Assembly: GCA_947311845.1 (NCBI GenBank)
Contig: CAMZMU010000049.1
Span: 10,132,969 to 10,196,968 of the forward strand
Length of the DNA: 64,000 nt
Origin: Poa pratensis
Lineage: Eukaryota; Streptophyta; Magnoliopsida; Poales; Poaceae
Direction of reading: 5' to 3'
Positions within the stretch are counted from its first letter, which is position 1. Each line of letters begins with the position of its first letter. Below, piece by piece: positions 35,651-48,074 of this stretch. The notes beneath the pieces were generated by a model. It had not been told where the DNA came from. It worked only from the letters and a program-made list of their open reading frames with translations, and made no database searches. The position numbers and the translations under genes are program-made.

Positions 35651-38600
35651 GCACAAGCTCGTCGATCCGCCGCAGCTTCTCTCTTCGTGTATGAATTCAA
35701 AATACATGAGGCATTTCTATTCTCGTTTTTTCGCTGGCTAATTCATGTAGCCACGTTATGTGATCCTGAATTGTAAACTTTCGTTGCAAACTTCATAATA
35801 AAAGCTGGGTTGTGTGCATAATCACGAAGTATAGGCCGGGTGACCACCTTTTCAAAAAAATATGTGAAAACAACAAAAGTAATCTTTACTTATAAGTTGA
35901 GCACAAAAACCTGTGTTAAAAAGACCAATGCTGAGCATCAACCGGATTTAGGCCAAAATTAGCCGGCTGCCTAACCATCCGATCGACTTGATTGGCAATT
36001 TTGGTGCGTCCGATCATCATAACAAAATTCCCGAGGGCAACAACTTTTACTGGTAAATGCAACATCGCTTTCTCTTTGTCGTCTCTAACATTGTGAAAAA
36101 TGGTTGCAACATTTCTAGTAGATCCTTGTAGAAAAAATAAAGTGTGTGCAACAAATTGTAAAAAACGCATCAACATTTATGAAAAACAAAATACAATCAA
36201 CCCATCCAATGTCATAGAAATACATTTGTAGTGTAGCATTTTAAAACACCATTTGCAACGTCAAGAAATCCTAAAATAAATGAACTTCACCATTAGAGCG
36301 CTCTTTGTCCACAGGCTCACCGGAGCCTCGTCAACACCAGATATGGCAATCCTTGACCCATCCCCTTTAGCTCCCATCATCCCCGAGCTCAGTGCACGCA
36401 GAGTACTCAGAATCGATATGCTACCATTTTAAAATAAATACAATTGTCTCCTTGCATCATATAGAATTCATATGTTGTTATTTTAGTGTCAAATAAGATA
36501 TACCACTACCTAGAAGCCTACTTAAGACCATAGATTAACATCTTCAATTTATAAACTTTATTTTGGTTTTCACTCTCCACGAAAACGTCGGGTTGCCAAC
36601 ATATATATTTACTCTTCTAAATGTCCATTTAGATAAGCTGTTTTTTTACTAGAAGATCTTTTGTGGTTGGGAATTGGTTCGAATATTGTCGTGTATTTTC
36701 CGATGGAAGATCTTTTGTGGTTGGGAATTGGCTCGTAGATCAGGATGGTAGCACACGGGAGACAACGATGTATATAGGTCCCCCTCCCCCCCCACCCACA
36801 GTGCACAACACTCGGTAAAAACCCTACTCCTGTTGTTGTGTGGTGGTGTATATTATTTGTCGTATGATCGACAGTCTAAAGGTAGAGCTCGTGATCGCCT
36901 GTGGCGGGTGGATGATGATGGTGTGCTGACCACTTGTGCGTATGAGAATGGATCTCCCGTTCGACGGCCCCCAACCCTCTATATATGGCGACGGTTAGGG
37001 CTACACGTGCAAAAAAAAATAGCGCGCTATAACGCCGCTAATAGCACGCTATAGCGTTTTGAGACCTGTCTCGCTAAATAAATATGTGTATAATAATAGC
37101 ATTCTATTACGCAATATAGCATACTAATAGCGTATTTTAAGGCCGACGCTATTTTCCTATACTACAGGGTGCTGATCGAGCCCTGTCGCAAAACCCTAAC
37201 AAGATATGCTAGTTCCAATCTAAATCAGTTTACGACAAGTATCCCGCTAAATCTGGCATTCGGCGATCTTGGTGTTCCTTGAAGATGCATAGGGGCCCCA
37301 GCTGGGGTCTGAGTCCTTGAAGTGCACCACCCTGGCCCGAGTGGTCCACCTTCCTTCATCTTGGTCCTACCGAGGACCAATATCCTCCACAATATCCCCG
37401 AGTCCTTTGTGAACAAAGTGAGACATTGCCTAAATCAAAACGGGCATGCCGGACGCTTTTGTTTGAACATCGAGTAGTAATCCCTGTTCCCAACAATGAG
37501 GAAATGGAGGTTGCCAAGGAGTCTCTCCACTTTTTTTCATCATGAACAGAAAATCGAGCAGGTTAGGACTGTGGGGTAGAGCCCCATCAGTGAGCTTACG
37601 GTTCTCTGCACCACCCGGCCGTCATGTTCTTAGTTTCTGAGAGAGGCAGAAAACACCAGAAGGGCCACGCGGTCGGTCAACCGAGAAGCCCTTTCGCACA
37701 TCCATGGGCTTTTAGAAACGCTCTTTTGGCGCACTTCTCTGAGGGGGCAGAAATAAACCCATGGTTGTTCTCTCGGTCAATCGACTAGCCCTTTTACCCA
37801 TCCCATGTCGATCCTTGCTAACGCGGATTTTGGTGGGGTCGGGTTTATGAGCCAGGTCCACCCTTGCAAAGATAAGAGCAAGCTTTTCCTAGTCGTGAGG
37901 TGACTCAAGCTCTACACCGATGTGCCTCGATTCATATGTCATTCCCTTTGCCTCACGATGTACCTTGTCAGAGCTATAGGCGAGAACTAGTAATCCCTTT
38001 AATAGTTTGACTCTCTACTCGGTTTGTGTCCTTGATTCAATTCTCTCCCGACTAACTCCTTAGTCGAGTCGCATGGCCATGCTTTCCGAATGAAGTCACC
38101 CGAGTGGGCCCAGAGAACATCTCTTCGAGTCGGAGAGGTAAATCCCACATTAGCTAACCATGTCACACATTTTGCTTATCGAGTCGGTCCGAACCCTAAT
38201 TTTACAACAATCCTGTTACAGACAGCCTTCGACGAGACTTAAGCCGGCCGATACGCAACTCGGGTCATGTAAGAACTTCAGGTTTAGAAATGTGTCATAC
38301 AGATTGATTAGTTACGCAAATGACTACTTTCTCGTTGCGCCTCATTGTGGGTCAGTCCAACTCGGTAAACTCCTTTAGTCGAGTCCGTGTGTCAAATCGA
38401 TGTCTCCATACCCTTGACAAGTGGAACTGAGTCATCAATCGACTTAACACACTAGTAATATTTGAGTCGCCACACATAACTCTGTCGACTAGAGACAATG
38501 TGAATAAGTATCTTATTCCAAACATAGTTCCATAAATGAAACACCTACAGTGATACGTTTGATATACATTGTTCACAGACATACTTAAGTTATAGATACT

Positions 38601-38763
38601 CTACCGAGTCGCTTGCCAGGTCCAAATTGAGGGCACCTACTCCAACAATATCTTAAGTGTATGTGCGGCGCACACTGTCCTTTTTAGGCAATTAACAAAG
38701 AACTATGGGGCTTCTATCGCATAATTGCATGCGTACATAAAAGTAAACCAAAAAAAGAACTTA
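35651..38763. other. Intergenic; possible retroelement debris at 37200-38600
   Basis: No gene is supported. A 26-bp direct repeat GAAGATCTTTTGTGGTTGGG... lies at 36652-36677 and 36706-36731. At 37017-37150 the sequence repeats TAGCGCGCTAT / GCTATAGCG motifs, typical of a fold-back element in grasses. 38040-38400 is rich in GAGTCG motifs and contains CCCAGAGAACATCTCTTCGA, which resembles a grass LTR retrotransposon LTR. No second LTR was found. Confidence 0.35.
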
Positions 38764-39036
38764 GGGCCCGTTTGGTAGCTACGTATTCTTGAAGTATATT
38801 GATAATACTTCAGTTCTCTAAAATACTGAAGTATTGAATACTTTAATGAGTTTGGGTCTAACGAATATTGTGATTTACATACTTCATTATTTAAAGAAAC
38901 TGCACTGATTTTGAAGTATGGAAAAAAGAGGTCCGGACCTCTTTTTCCAAAACTAAAGTATTCGTTGCCCAGGCATGTAAATACTACAGTTTTACAATAC
39001 TTCGGTTTTAGAAAAACTTTGTTGCCAAACTAGGCC
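38764..39036. mobile_element. PIF/Harbinger-like MITE, TTA duplication
   Basis: The left end GGGCCCGTTTGGTAGC and right end GTTGCCAAACTAGGCC are imperfect inverted repeats, flanked by TTA on both sides (38761-38763 and 39037-39039). The 273-bp interior is also palindromic around AGAGGTCCGGACCTCT, so the whole element could fold. Confidence 0.75.
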
Positions 39037-39214
39037 TTAGTGCATTATCTATAGCTAGTGATTACTATCTTACCAAGTACAAGACAATCTGTTTTATAGC
39101 ATTATGGATCAAACAAAAAAAACTAAGCGCACTTTAAGAGACTTGAGTTGATTGATACTATTTTGACACTAAGTGCAAAGTAATTATGGAATGCCAACTA
39201 GTTGTTTAACCGAG

Positions 39215-39675
39215 AACATGAATGAGCAATTCAATAATTATAGAAAAAACCTTATAGATACTTTGTATATTCTACGAGTTTCTATTTATATATTGATTGT
39301 TATATCTTGTTACACTTAAAATAGATAATCATGCATTCGAGAAACCTCTGTCATCTTTAAAGGTGTGGATCAATATATTAAGAAAACTCAAATACACATG
39401 GAACTTACATATACGTGTAGTTCACCTAATTAACATGACTTAATTTGGCACGATATACAATTTGTTATTCGCATGCTTCAGTTTAGTGCAAGTGCAATAT
39501 TAAAATTGAAGTTAAAATTACATAACAAAAGCAAATTTTTATCTTCATATATAGTTATATTATCACGTGTTAATTTACTAACTATAATTAAAAAATGAAA
39601 TGGTTAAAATCATAAGTCGAGAGAATGCGCTGTAAGTGCAAAAGGTAAAAATGCTTAGTATAAATGAATGATACT
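39215..39675. repeat. Diverged segmental duplicate D, copy 2
   Basis: Counterpart of 28410-28830; see that entry for the shared landmarks. It is the longest continuous match in the array. Confidence 0.8.
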
Positions 39676-40159
39676 TTTTATTTTAAATAAAGGAAATCTA
39701 ACATTGATAAAATAAAAACAGATCTCCTTGTACTGTAGAATTATCTTGTATATATAACATTTCACAGTTCAATCTTCGGCATACATAATAGAGAACAGAC
39801 AATAAGCCTCATCTTGTCAACAGTTGTAAAAGAATTACCACACAAGACCATAGAGCATGCATAAACAATGTTCTTGTAAACAGTACTAGATGATGTATGT
39901 TAGTTTTTGCATTTAACATTGCACAATTTAATCATTGTCATATTCAACAAAAGAAAAAGAAAAAATAACAGTAAGTCGCATAGCAAGCGTAGTACTTAAC
40001 TGAGAGTATTCTCACAAATACAAACAAAATTTATATAACAACTGAGCTACTAACTACACTAACAAAATGCATTGTTTACCTTAAGGGGCAATGATTATGG
40101 TCAGCTAAGTAAAATACGAGAATCGTACTTAGAAGCTTGCTAGATCGCTCAAATGCTCG

Positions 40160-40420
40160 TATCAGAGATGACTTGTGTATCCGTACGTAAAACATGTCAA
40201 ATTTGGTTACGTAGCTAGTGACAGTGTGGAGTGCGTACTACTCCGTATTTGACATGGTCGACAAGCCTAGCATAGAGATGGACCGAAGCGTACAGGCGAA
40301 GGGAGGAGACCAACTTCTAGCTGGCTAGCTACCGTATTTAACACGCGCACGTTGACACAGCCCAAGGAAATGTAGGTGCCTTGGCTAGCTACCAGAGTTA
40401 ACACGTGCACGTTGACACAG
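40160..40420. repeat. Duplicate C, copy 3, with internal 60-bp tandem repeat
   Basis: Starts with GATGACTTGTGTATCCGTAC. It then contains two tandem 60-bp units (40321-40380 and 40381-40420 plus), each carrying TGGCTAGCTACC and CACG(C/T)GCACGTTGACACAG. Confidence 0.6.
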
Positions 40421-43400
40421 GACTCGCCGCGCGCGCGCCCACGGCGACCCCTCCTCGACCGATCACCCGCCACATGGCGCGGCGGGCTACTTAGGCTTGG
40501 CCTCTCGCTACGTACGGCATGGCCCCGGCCGCGGTCGCGTTCGCCACGGCCCCGCACTCAGAGCAAGCGCGCGCCCACAGACATAACAGGACAGGTGCTC
40601 GCTCGTGCAGCCCGGCCATGGATGCGTGAGTGGCGCGACACAATTGCCGGCCGCCACGCACGGGCACGCCGCTCGTCACGCCGGCTCGGCGTGCGCATTA
40701 AGCCGGTGATCATCCATCTCGGCTCGGCGCGCGCCCGACCCCGATGGCGGCTTCGAGAATTCATTCGACACTTGTTCAAAAAAAGAGAATTCATTCGACC
40801 GTACGATACGAGGTCTTGATCGATTCACTCGCTGTAAAAATAAGGAGCAAGCGGGCAACAACTGTCCTGCTCGTAGATTCTGCACGGAAGGAGCTACTGA
40901 TCGATCCCGGTGCTACAGATTCTGTCGCCTGTACCACTAGTTGATCTAGCTAGCACCACCGTAACAGTACAGTAATCTTCACCGTTCCGTTCCAATTTAA
41001 GGCACAAGAGACGTATCCCGTTCCAACCACGCCGTGCAGTTGGACCGATGCTCTCCAGAGTCCTGACCCCATTTATGTATGCGCGGATGCATGCGTCACG
41101 CACACGCAGTAGTAAATACTAAATAGGCAAGCACGTAAGACGAGTTTGGCTAGTGGCTTTCAAGTGCGGGTGAGTGTGTATGTGTGCGCGATCAATTCCG
41201 GTGGTCGGCGTAGGGCGTGGACGAGTAGTGCGTGTAATTGTACGGACAACGCGACCGGAAGGGATCCTAGGGCCTCCACTTCCACTGCACCCCGACCGAC
41301 GACGTGCGCGCGGTCAGAAAAGTTCAGTGTTATGCTATGTGTGAGGTTCAGGTTGAAGCCGACATTGTTTTGGAAAACAAAAACGCTTTATATATATATT
41401 TAGGACAGTCTGGCAAGATTTTTTAGTTCAGAGAAAGTACGGAATCGTGTTATCGTGTGTGTACAAGAAATGAATTCTGATCTCTACCCCCCTTCCTTCG
41501 TAGCACTCCCGCATGCATGCGCGTATGTATGTATATATGGCCCCAACACCGAACCACCTCTACATACGGCTACTGCTGGGCATTGAACGGCCAAATTAGT
41601 TCATACGCCACCCTTGTTTTGGTCCACTCTACTGCTGCTACTACGTGTCACGCAGCCCGATCGATCACATTTGTCCACACCACGCAAGTGTCATCAGTAG
41701 CTAGCGCGTGCATGATGCGTTTGCCCTCCATCGCAAACTTCCAGCCCCAATCATGCATGGTCGACCGCTAGCTAATTCCACATTATCATGTTTCCTCTGC
41801 GAAATGATCGATACGATGCTCTGCCAGAACTTCCAAACGGATATTACAGCCGCTTACATCCCTAGGCACGTAGCATTTTTTCAGGAGGTTCAATAGAATT
41901 AAAATTCTAGTTTTACCGCGCAACCGTACGAAAAAGTTGCAAAAGGGGAAAATGGATTTTGGAAGCTAACGGAGGCAGTCGTATTGCTTTAGCTAACTGA
42001 CAGTGGGTCCTTTACAAATGGATTAAAATTCTAGTTTTACCACGCAACCATACGAAAAATCATTTGTGAAATTGGTTGAGTTTATTCGATTTTTCAATTG
42101 ATTTTTTCTGAATACCAAATTTTACAGCCGATTGAAGAAAACCAACCTCCCTTACATAGTTGCATTTCTACACGAGAACATAATAAAAACATCCCATGGC
42201 CTTTTCGATGTGGACGCCTACACTATATGGACAAAAGTCCTTTGGTTCCATGCTGGCATTTCTTGTGCGTTGGTGTGTTGCTGGGAACACGTTGCAGATT
42301 TTTGCAGTTAGTATGTACGTACGAGTGGAGATTTGCTACTCCCGAGCTTCAATGAAATCGCTTTTTTTAAAAAAATCAAAAAATATATTTAAAAGTATCT
42401 AAAAATCTGGAAAACAATCATGCATATTTTAATGATATATTCTACAAGTGTGCAAAATCAATGCGAAATATTTTGAGGTTTAAGCTCCACAAACATGACA
42501 AATGTAATGATCTGAGTATAGGGAACAATGTGTAGTTTCAAATTTCCAACTTTTGTGTTTTTTGTCTAGCTCACAAAACTTATTGCATTTTGCACTGAGA
42601 TTTTGCACTTGATGGCAATCACGCCTGTCTTATTAAGCCCACACGCCACACAGCCTTGCCTGAGTAAAATCCATGGTACTAGTACGTGCACCATTAATTT
42701 GATGCCGTTTGTTGAACCTTTAGGTACGTACGTACGGTTGCATCACACGGGCATCCCATCCCATCTTGCCAACTACAGAGTACAGAAGCAGCCAAGCAGA
42801 TCGAGAAGTCGGTGCAAAAGCGCAATGCATCCCATTTTTTGGCGCCTTTTATTTTTGAATATCGAAGCATGGCACCAGGACGGGCGGCACCGGGACTTCA
42901 TCCCGCGGTACACCGGCGGCCGATCGATCGATCGATCGATCGGGTGAAAGCAAAAGCAGAAAGCGTCGGCTGTAACAAAAAGAGAACACACCACGGCCGA
43001 TCAGCGTTCACCGACCAACGGCGTCAGCCATGGGCGGGGCCGGCCGGCCGGCGAGCGTCGAGGACCAGCGGAGTGGGCAATGGTACAACGTGCGAAGGAA
43101 GCAAAGGGAGGGGAAGCGGACAGCCGTGCTCCATGCCTACCAACATGCCGCAGCCGTGCACCGCTTTTGGTCTCCCGCCCCACCTCCTCTCTCGTATCGC
43201 TCAATCACCCATCCCTCCGATTTCTTTCCCGCCGCGACGCAGCGCCATCCCTGCCGTGCGTCCGCTAGCTCGACTGGAGATAGCAGGTGGAAACACGGCG
43301 CGCGCGGCCGGCAATCAAGATCAATCATTTACCATGGTTGACCCGGGGGATTCGCACTATCTTCTTCTTCCGTGATTGCATTAGCTTCAATTAGGCAAGA

Positions 43401-43945
43401 AACAATGCGAGTACGTACTGGAATAATAAACCGATTTCATTGGGTTGGCGTTAATCTCGCGATGTGCCGGTGAATTTCCTTTTGGTTTTACCCGACAGAG
43501 CCGTGGCCGGCGCTGTCGAAACAGTACTACTGTTCCGAAGTCCAAACAGTGCCAGGTAGCGAAGACGAAAAAGAAAGGTTCCAACTGTCCACGGCGCTTT
43601 GCATCAGACGGAGCACAGTCGGAGTACAGAGAGCACACAGTACACAGCAAGGCAAGCGGCATCAATGGCATTGACATAGCTACGCCGCATTTCGTAACGG
43701 GAACGCCTCCCTCCGTCTCCTCCTCCTTTCCCCGTCTTCTCATTTTACCACGCTCTACCTACGCGCGTAGATTACGCCCGCGGCGAAGCGCCATTATTTG
43801 GTCTGCCTCCTGCCCCATAAATACCCCGCCTCGCTCCCTCCCTCCACACCCCACACCACTCGCCACTCCACCGTCCCTCCGCTTTCTCTGCTTCCTCTGC
43901 TCACTGCGAGTGCGTACGTCGGCCCGTACGACGCCCGGAAAGACG
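40421..43945. other. Intergenic, upstream of the expansin gene
   Basis: No gene is supported. 40420-40760 and 42880-43340 are GC-rich with random-looking open frames. A 38-bp direct repeat (ATTAAAATTCTAGTTTTACC...) occurs at 41898-41935 and 42022-42059. 42360-42600 is an A/T-rich MITE-like stretch, and a (CGAT)n run lies at about 42920-42940. Confidence 0.4.
43816..43823 (+). promoter_or_regulatory. Probable TATA box of the expansin gene
   Basis: CATAAATA in an otherwise GC-rich stretch, 123 bp before the start codon, a usual plant TATA position if the leader is about 90 bp. Confidence 0.45.
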
Positions 43946-46515
43946 ATGGCCGCCGCAATGCCGTCGCTGCTCGCGTTCTCCGCCGTCCTCCTCGCACTGC
44001 TGTCGTTCCCGGCCGCAGAGGCCCGCGTCCCTGGCGTGTACACCGGCGGCGACTGGCAGAGCGCGCACGCCACCTTCTACGGAGGCAGCGACGCCTCCGG
44101 CACAATGGGTACGTCCGTCCCTCCTCCCCCGCGCATTGCTCTCCTGTGATTCTGTTTCCAAGAAACCTCCATGTCGCCTCGTCTCCTAAATTCATCTCCT
44201 CCCATGCTCTGTATTTCTTTCAGGCGGCGCTTGCGGTTACGGTAACCTGTACAGCCAGGGCTACGGCGTGAACAACGCGGCGCTGAGCACGGCGCTGTTC
44301 AACTCGGGGCAGAGCTGCGGCGCGTGCTTCGAGATCCGGTGCGTGAACCAGGCCGGGTGGGCGTGGTGCCACCCGGGGACGCCCTCCATCCTCGTCACCG
44401 CCACCAACTTCTGCCCGCCCAACTACGCGCTGCCCTCCGACGACGGCGGCTGGTGCAACCCGCCGCGCCCGCACTTCGACCTCGCCATGCCCATGTTCCT
44501 CCACATCGCGCAGTACCGCGCCGGCATCGTCCCCGTCTCATACCGCCGGTATGTATCTTGTCCCGGATTTCCCGTCGACTTTCCATCTCCTTTGGTTGGA
44601 GTATTATTTACTTGCCTAAAATCCCAAGATTTACTACTCTGCTAAATCCCGAGTGCAATGCGGCGAATCTTCTTTGTTTTTCTTGGGCATTGATTGTTTC
44701 TTAATTAATCTTGGTAGGGAAAAACATTCGTCTTGGTTTTGGTTGCACTGCCATTTTTTTCCGGCCAATGGGGAGAACGCAGAGGCTCTGTGCTCTTCTT
44801 TACCCAGCACAGATTCTCTTTTTTACGCGTCTTTTGAGACGGCGGTACAGGATAAAAAAGAATAGAGAAATCTCGACCCGTTCCATCGGCGTCACTCACG
44901 TCCGGTCCCATCATTTTTCTCCGTCATTCTCGCCGTTCACTGTGTATTTATGTGCGAGATCTGTGCATAAAATCGAAACAAAACGTTATGGGCAAGTATT
45001 ATCCACTGCTGCCGGTAATTGATACGGCAGGAATGGGCAATTTTCTCCTTTACAAAAATAGGGTGGATATTGGTAGCACGTACGAGTACCCGGGATGGAT
45101 CCAGAACATGCACACACACGGCATGGCCATAAATTCCCATAAATTTCCTCACTCTTTTTGGTCAAATATATAAGGCGATTGTTAGCATGCGGCTCTAAAA
45201 GCAGAACGTGATATACTCCCTTCGTTCCAAATTAATTGACTTGGTCTTGTCCAAATATAGATGTATCTATACTTGTTTGGTGTCTAGATATATCCATGTG
45301 TAACCAAATGTGTGTCAATTAAATCCGAACGGAGGGAGTACTTATGAAGGAAAAATGAATCGCAGCAGGACGGGCGGTAATTACTCCCGCGTGGCGTGGT
45401 ACGAGTAAAAGCGGTTTCGGCGCGAAGCTAGATATAGCGTGGCGCGCTTGCACCAGTGTCATCTGCTTTCTTCTTCCTACGCCACTTTTCCGTGACAAAT
45501 GGTCGTTATTAATCAGTGCTCCTCATTTATGCAAAAAAAAAAAAAAAAATCAGTGCTCCTCACTCTAGTCCCTTGCTCAAAGGACGCTTCTTTTTTCCAC
45601 CGATCTCAGCTTAAACACAGCCGCCGTCGCCGGTAGACCACCACCACGCCGTGATTGGCGCCGGGGGAGGCAGCAAAACGCCCGGAGAAACATCCAAATT
45701 CATGCGTCTCTCTCTTCCGCACTGCTCTGTGTAGTGTAGGACACAGAGCACACCCAGATAGACACAGGGGAGGACGGGCGGGCTCACCGAAGCTTTGACC
45801 TTTGCTTTCCTTTTTTCTCTCGAGTGGGCACCCGTGATCCGGCCAGTGCCACAGAGTGCTGCCGCGTTTCGCTTCACTGACATCGATCCACCATGCCCTG
45901 TAATGTCCTGAGGAAGGTGGTGCAAATGGCCCATCTGCCCCTCATTCCTTCCGTCCCTGGTCCCCGTTCGCCCAAGGGCCATCTCGTCCTTTCACCCGCC
46001 GCGCACCACCATTACGCCCAGCGTGCATCGTCGTCCTCATCTCTGTGTAACACTGCACCGACCCCGTCTGCCACTCGCCTGCCCCTCCCATCATCTGTGT
46101 CCTCCTTTCCAAATTTACCATTTTACCTACGACTAGTTAACTGTATTTTTTGCTGACGTCCAATAGTGTTTGCCTGTAATTCTGCTGACGTGTCTATGTG
46201 TGCAGGGTGCCGTGCTGCAAGTCCGGAGGGGTGCGCTTCACCATCAACGGCTTCAGGTACTTCAACCTGGTGCTCATCACCAACGTGGCCGGCGCCGGGG
46301 ACCTGGTGCGCGCCAGCGTGAAGGCGTCCAGCACCGGGTGGATGCCCATGTCGCGCAACTGGGGCCAGAACTGGCAGTCCAGCTCCATCCTCGTCGGCCA
46401 GGCCCTCTCCTTCCGCGTCACCGGCAGCGACCGCCGTACCTCCACCTCCTGGAACGCCGCGCCGCAGAACTGGCGGTTCGGGCAGACATTCGAGGGCAAG
46501 AACTTCAGGGTCTGA
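43946..46515 (+). CDS. EXPA: Alpha-expansin
   Basis: Three exons, 43946-44108, 44224-44548 and 46206-46515, splice in phase to 265 residues plus stop, a normal alpha-expansin length. A hydrophobic signal peptide covers about residues 1-26. Domain 1 (double-psi beta-barrel) shows G-G-A-C-G-Y-G-N-L, paired cysteines and H-F-D-L, with the family Asp. Domain 2 (CBM63) follows R-V-P-C-C-K and ends with the conserved [10 protein letters not shown]. Expansins are secreted and loosen cellulose-xyloglucan contacts during wall growth without hydrolysis. H-F-D-L-A-M-P replaces the commoner H-F-D-L-S-x-P. Intron 2 is long (1657 bp) and holds a Stowaway MITE and a tiny poly(A) insertion. No frame damage was seen. 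The second in-frame ATG (43958) is less likely because it shortens the signal peptide. The exact paralog cannot be named. Confidence 0.95.
45216..45338. mobile_element. Stowaway MITE in expansin intron 2
   Basis: Ends CTCCCTTCGTTCCAAATTAA and AATTAAATCCGAACGGAGGGAG with TA on both sides (45214-45215 and 45339-45340). It is 123 bp and well inside the intron, so it should be spliced out. Confidence 0.85.
45513..45562 (+). mobile_element. 24-bp poly(A) insertion with 13-bp duplication
   Basis: The sequence TCAGTGCTCCTCA occurs at 45513-45525 and again at 45550-45562. Between them lies only TTTATGC followed by 17 A. This is what an extremely 5'-truncated target-primed reverse transcription product would look like. 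It lies in expansin intron 2. Confidence 0.6.
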
Positions 46516-47006
46516 TGGCCGACCCCGTCGTCGCCGTTGAAGGGGTGTTCCTTCCTCGTATGATCTCATATACTACTAGTAGTACTATATAGCGAGTAAT
46601 ACTACAGCATGGAGTGATCTGGATTGGTGGGTTTTTCGGTCCTTGGTAGCCTGTGAATGCATATGCAAGGTGCAAGCAGGTCAATAGCAGTCGTAAAAGT
46701 CTTGCTAGTGTCTGTTAGTGTAATGAAACTGTTGCTTCTGCTAGTCAAGTCGCTGTCACTGCCAGTAGTATCAAAATGGTGGTGATTCGAGGTTGGTAGG
46801 CTTGGTCTGGGTGCTGGAGTTTGAAGAGTGGTTGTGTCGAGTAGTGGCTGAAGTGGCTGCAGAGCTGCAGCTAAAATGGGAACGGCGAGTGTAGCCCGCA
46901 GCTGCTTGTGTCCCCCCGTGTCTTCTTATCTCCATGACACGCTACTGTTATTTATGATCATGGGCCTGATTTTATCTATATATCTCTATCGGTTTTGTGA
47001 TTGGGG
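46516..47006. other. Expansin 3' untranslated region and flank
   Basis: A/T- and GT-rich 3' flank. No other gene is supported before the MITE at 47016. Confidence 0.45.
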
Positions 47007-47015
47007 CTATTATTT

Positions 47016-47468
47016 GAGTTAATGGCACCAGCGGTCACACAACTCGTCGTCGATGTGCACTTAAGTCACACTTCTCCAGAACGTGATTATTTGATTACAC
47101 AACTCGACAAGTGCGTGCACGCAGGTCACTGACCCCACTTGTCAGTCCGTTTTAGACGGTAAATTTTCAGAAAACCCCCTGGAGTAGTATTAATTTTACA
47201 AAATGGTCCTCCTAATTTTACAAATGGTCCTCCTAATTTTACAAAATGGTCCTTCTAATTTTACAAAATGGTCCTCCAGGGGAACCATTTTGTAAAATTA
47301 ATATTACTCCAGGGGGTTTTCTGAAAATTTACCGTCCAAAACGGACTGACAAGTGGGGTCAGTGACCTGCGTGCACGCACTTGTCGAGTTATGTGACCAA
47401 TTAATCACGTTCTGGAGAAGTGTGTGCACATTGATGTCGAGTTGTGTGACCGCGGGTGCCATTAACTC
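47016..47468. mobile_element. Fold-back MULE-type MITE with 9-bp TSD
   Basis: The element is one long imperfect inverted repeat: GAGTTAATGGCACC at the left end and GGTGCCATTAACTC at the right. The arms run inward past GTCAGTCCGTTTTNGACGGT to a central A/T loop of repeated AATTTTACAAAATGGTCCTC units. The perfect 9-bp flanks CTATTATTT (47007-47015 and 47469-47477) are the length expected for Mutator-type transposition. Confidence 0.9.
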
Positions 47469-47510
47469 CTATTATTTGTGGTGGTTATTATTCACCTGTC
47501 TGTGTTATTA

Positions 47511-47704
47511 GGCCATGTACAATGCAAGGTGCTTATGGAGGTGCTTAGAAAAATAAACGGGTTTTATCTAAACACTGGTGCTTATTTGTATAAGAGAAAT
47601 GCTTAACTAGGCACCCCTCCTATAGGAATAGGCACCGGTGCTTATGAAAAAGCTTGGTTTATTTTTGTAAGCACCTATCTAAGCACCTTGCATTGTACAT
47701 GGCC
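47511..47704. mobile_element. Tourist-like MITE, TTA duplication
   Basis: Perfect terminal inverted repeats GGCCATGTACAATGCAAGGT and its complement, flanked by TTA (47508-47510 and 47705-47707). It is 194 bp and inserted only 42 bp from the fold-back MITE. Confidence 0.92.
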
Positions 47705-48074
47705 TTATGCTGTGTCTGCATCAGTGTATGTTTGGTTAAGCTAATTGGCAGCAGCCAGGGCTATCATTCCTGCCGGCTCCTTTTGGAGAATGCAAATGAT
47801 CTCTCGGTTACGTTGTTGCTCGCTCGATGGAGCGTGGCAGCTTGAAATTCGTGGAAAGCGATGAAAGCAGAAAAGCGAAAACGAGGCTTTGCTTTCGGCA
47901 TGATTTTGCTTGTTCGGACGTGAGAATGGCGCCAATGGCCGCGATGGCACGCCACCGACATGCCATTTTCGCTAGGCATATCGCCTTCAGCTCGCCCCTA
48001 GCGCTCTGCTTCTGGCTTTGCCGTTCCTCGTCAGACATCGCCTTCAGCGGCGACCATGGTGGGGGTTAGCCGTC

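Noticed and set aside
37200..38640. Possible complete LTR retrotransposon
   Set aside because: Some LTR-like motifs are present, but no second LTR, primer-binding site or gag/pol domain was found, so it was left as possible debris.
40376..40819. 147-codon GC-rich plus-strand frame
   Set aside because: Arg/Pro-rich low-complexity translation with overlapping frames on both strands and no domain.
42915..42945. CGAT palindromic run as a possible regulatory operator
   Set aside because: It is a simple (CGAT)n repeat; such runs are self-complementary by nature.
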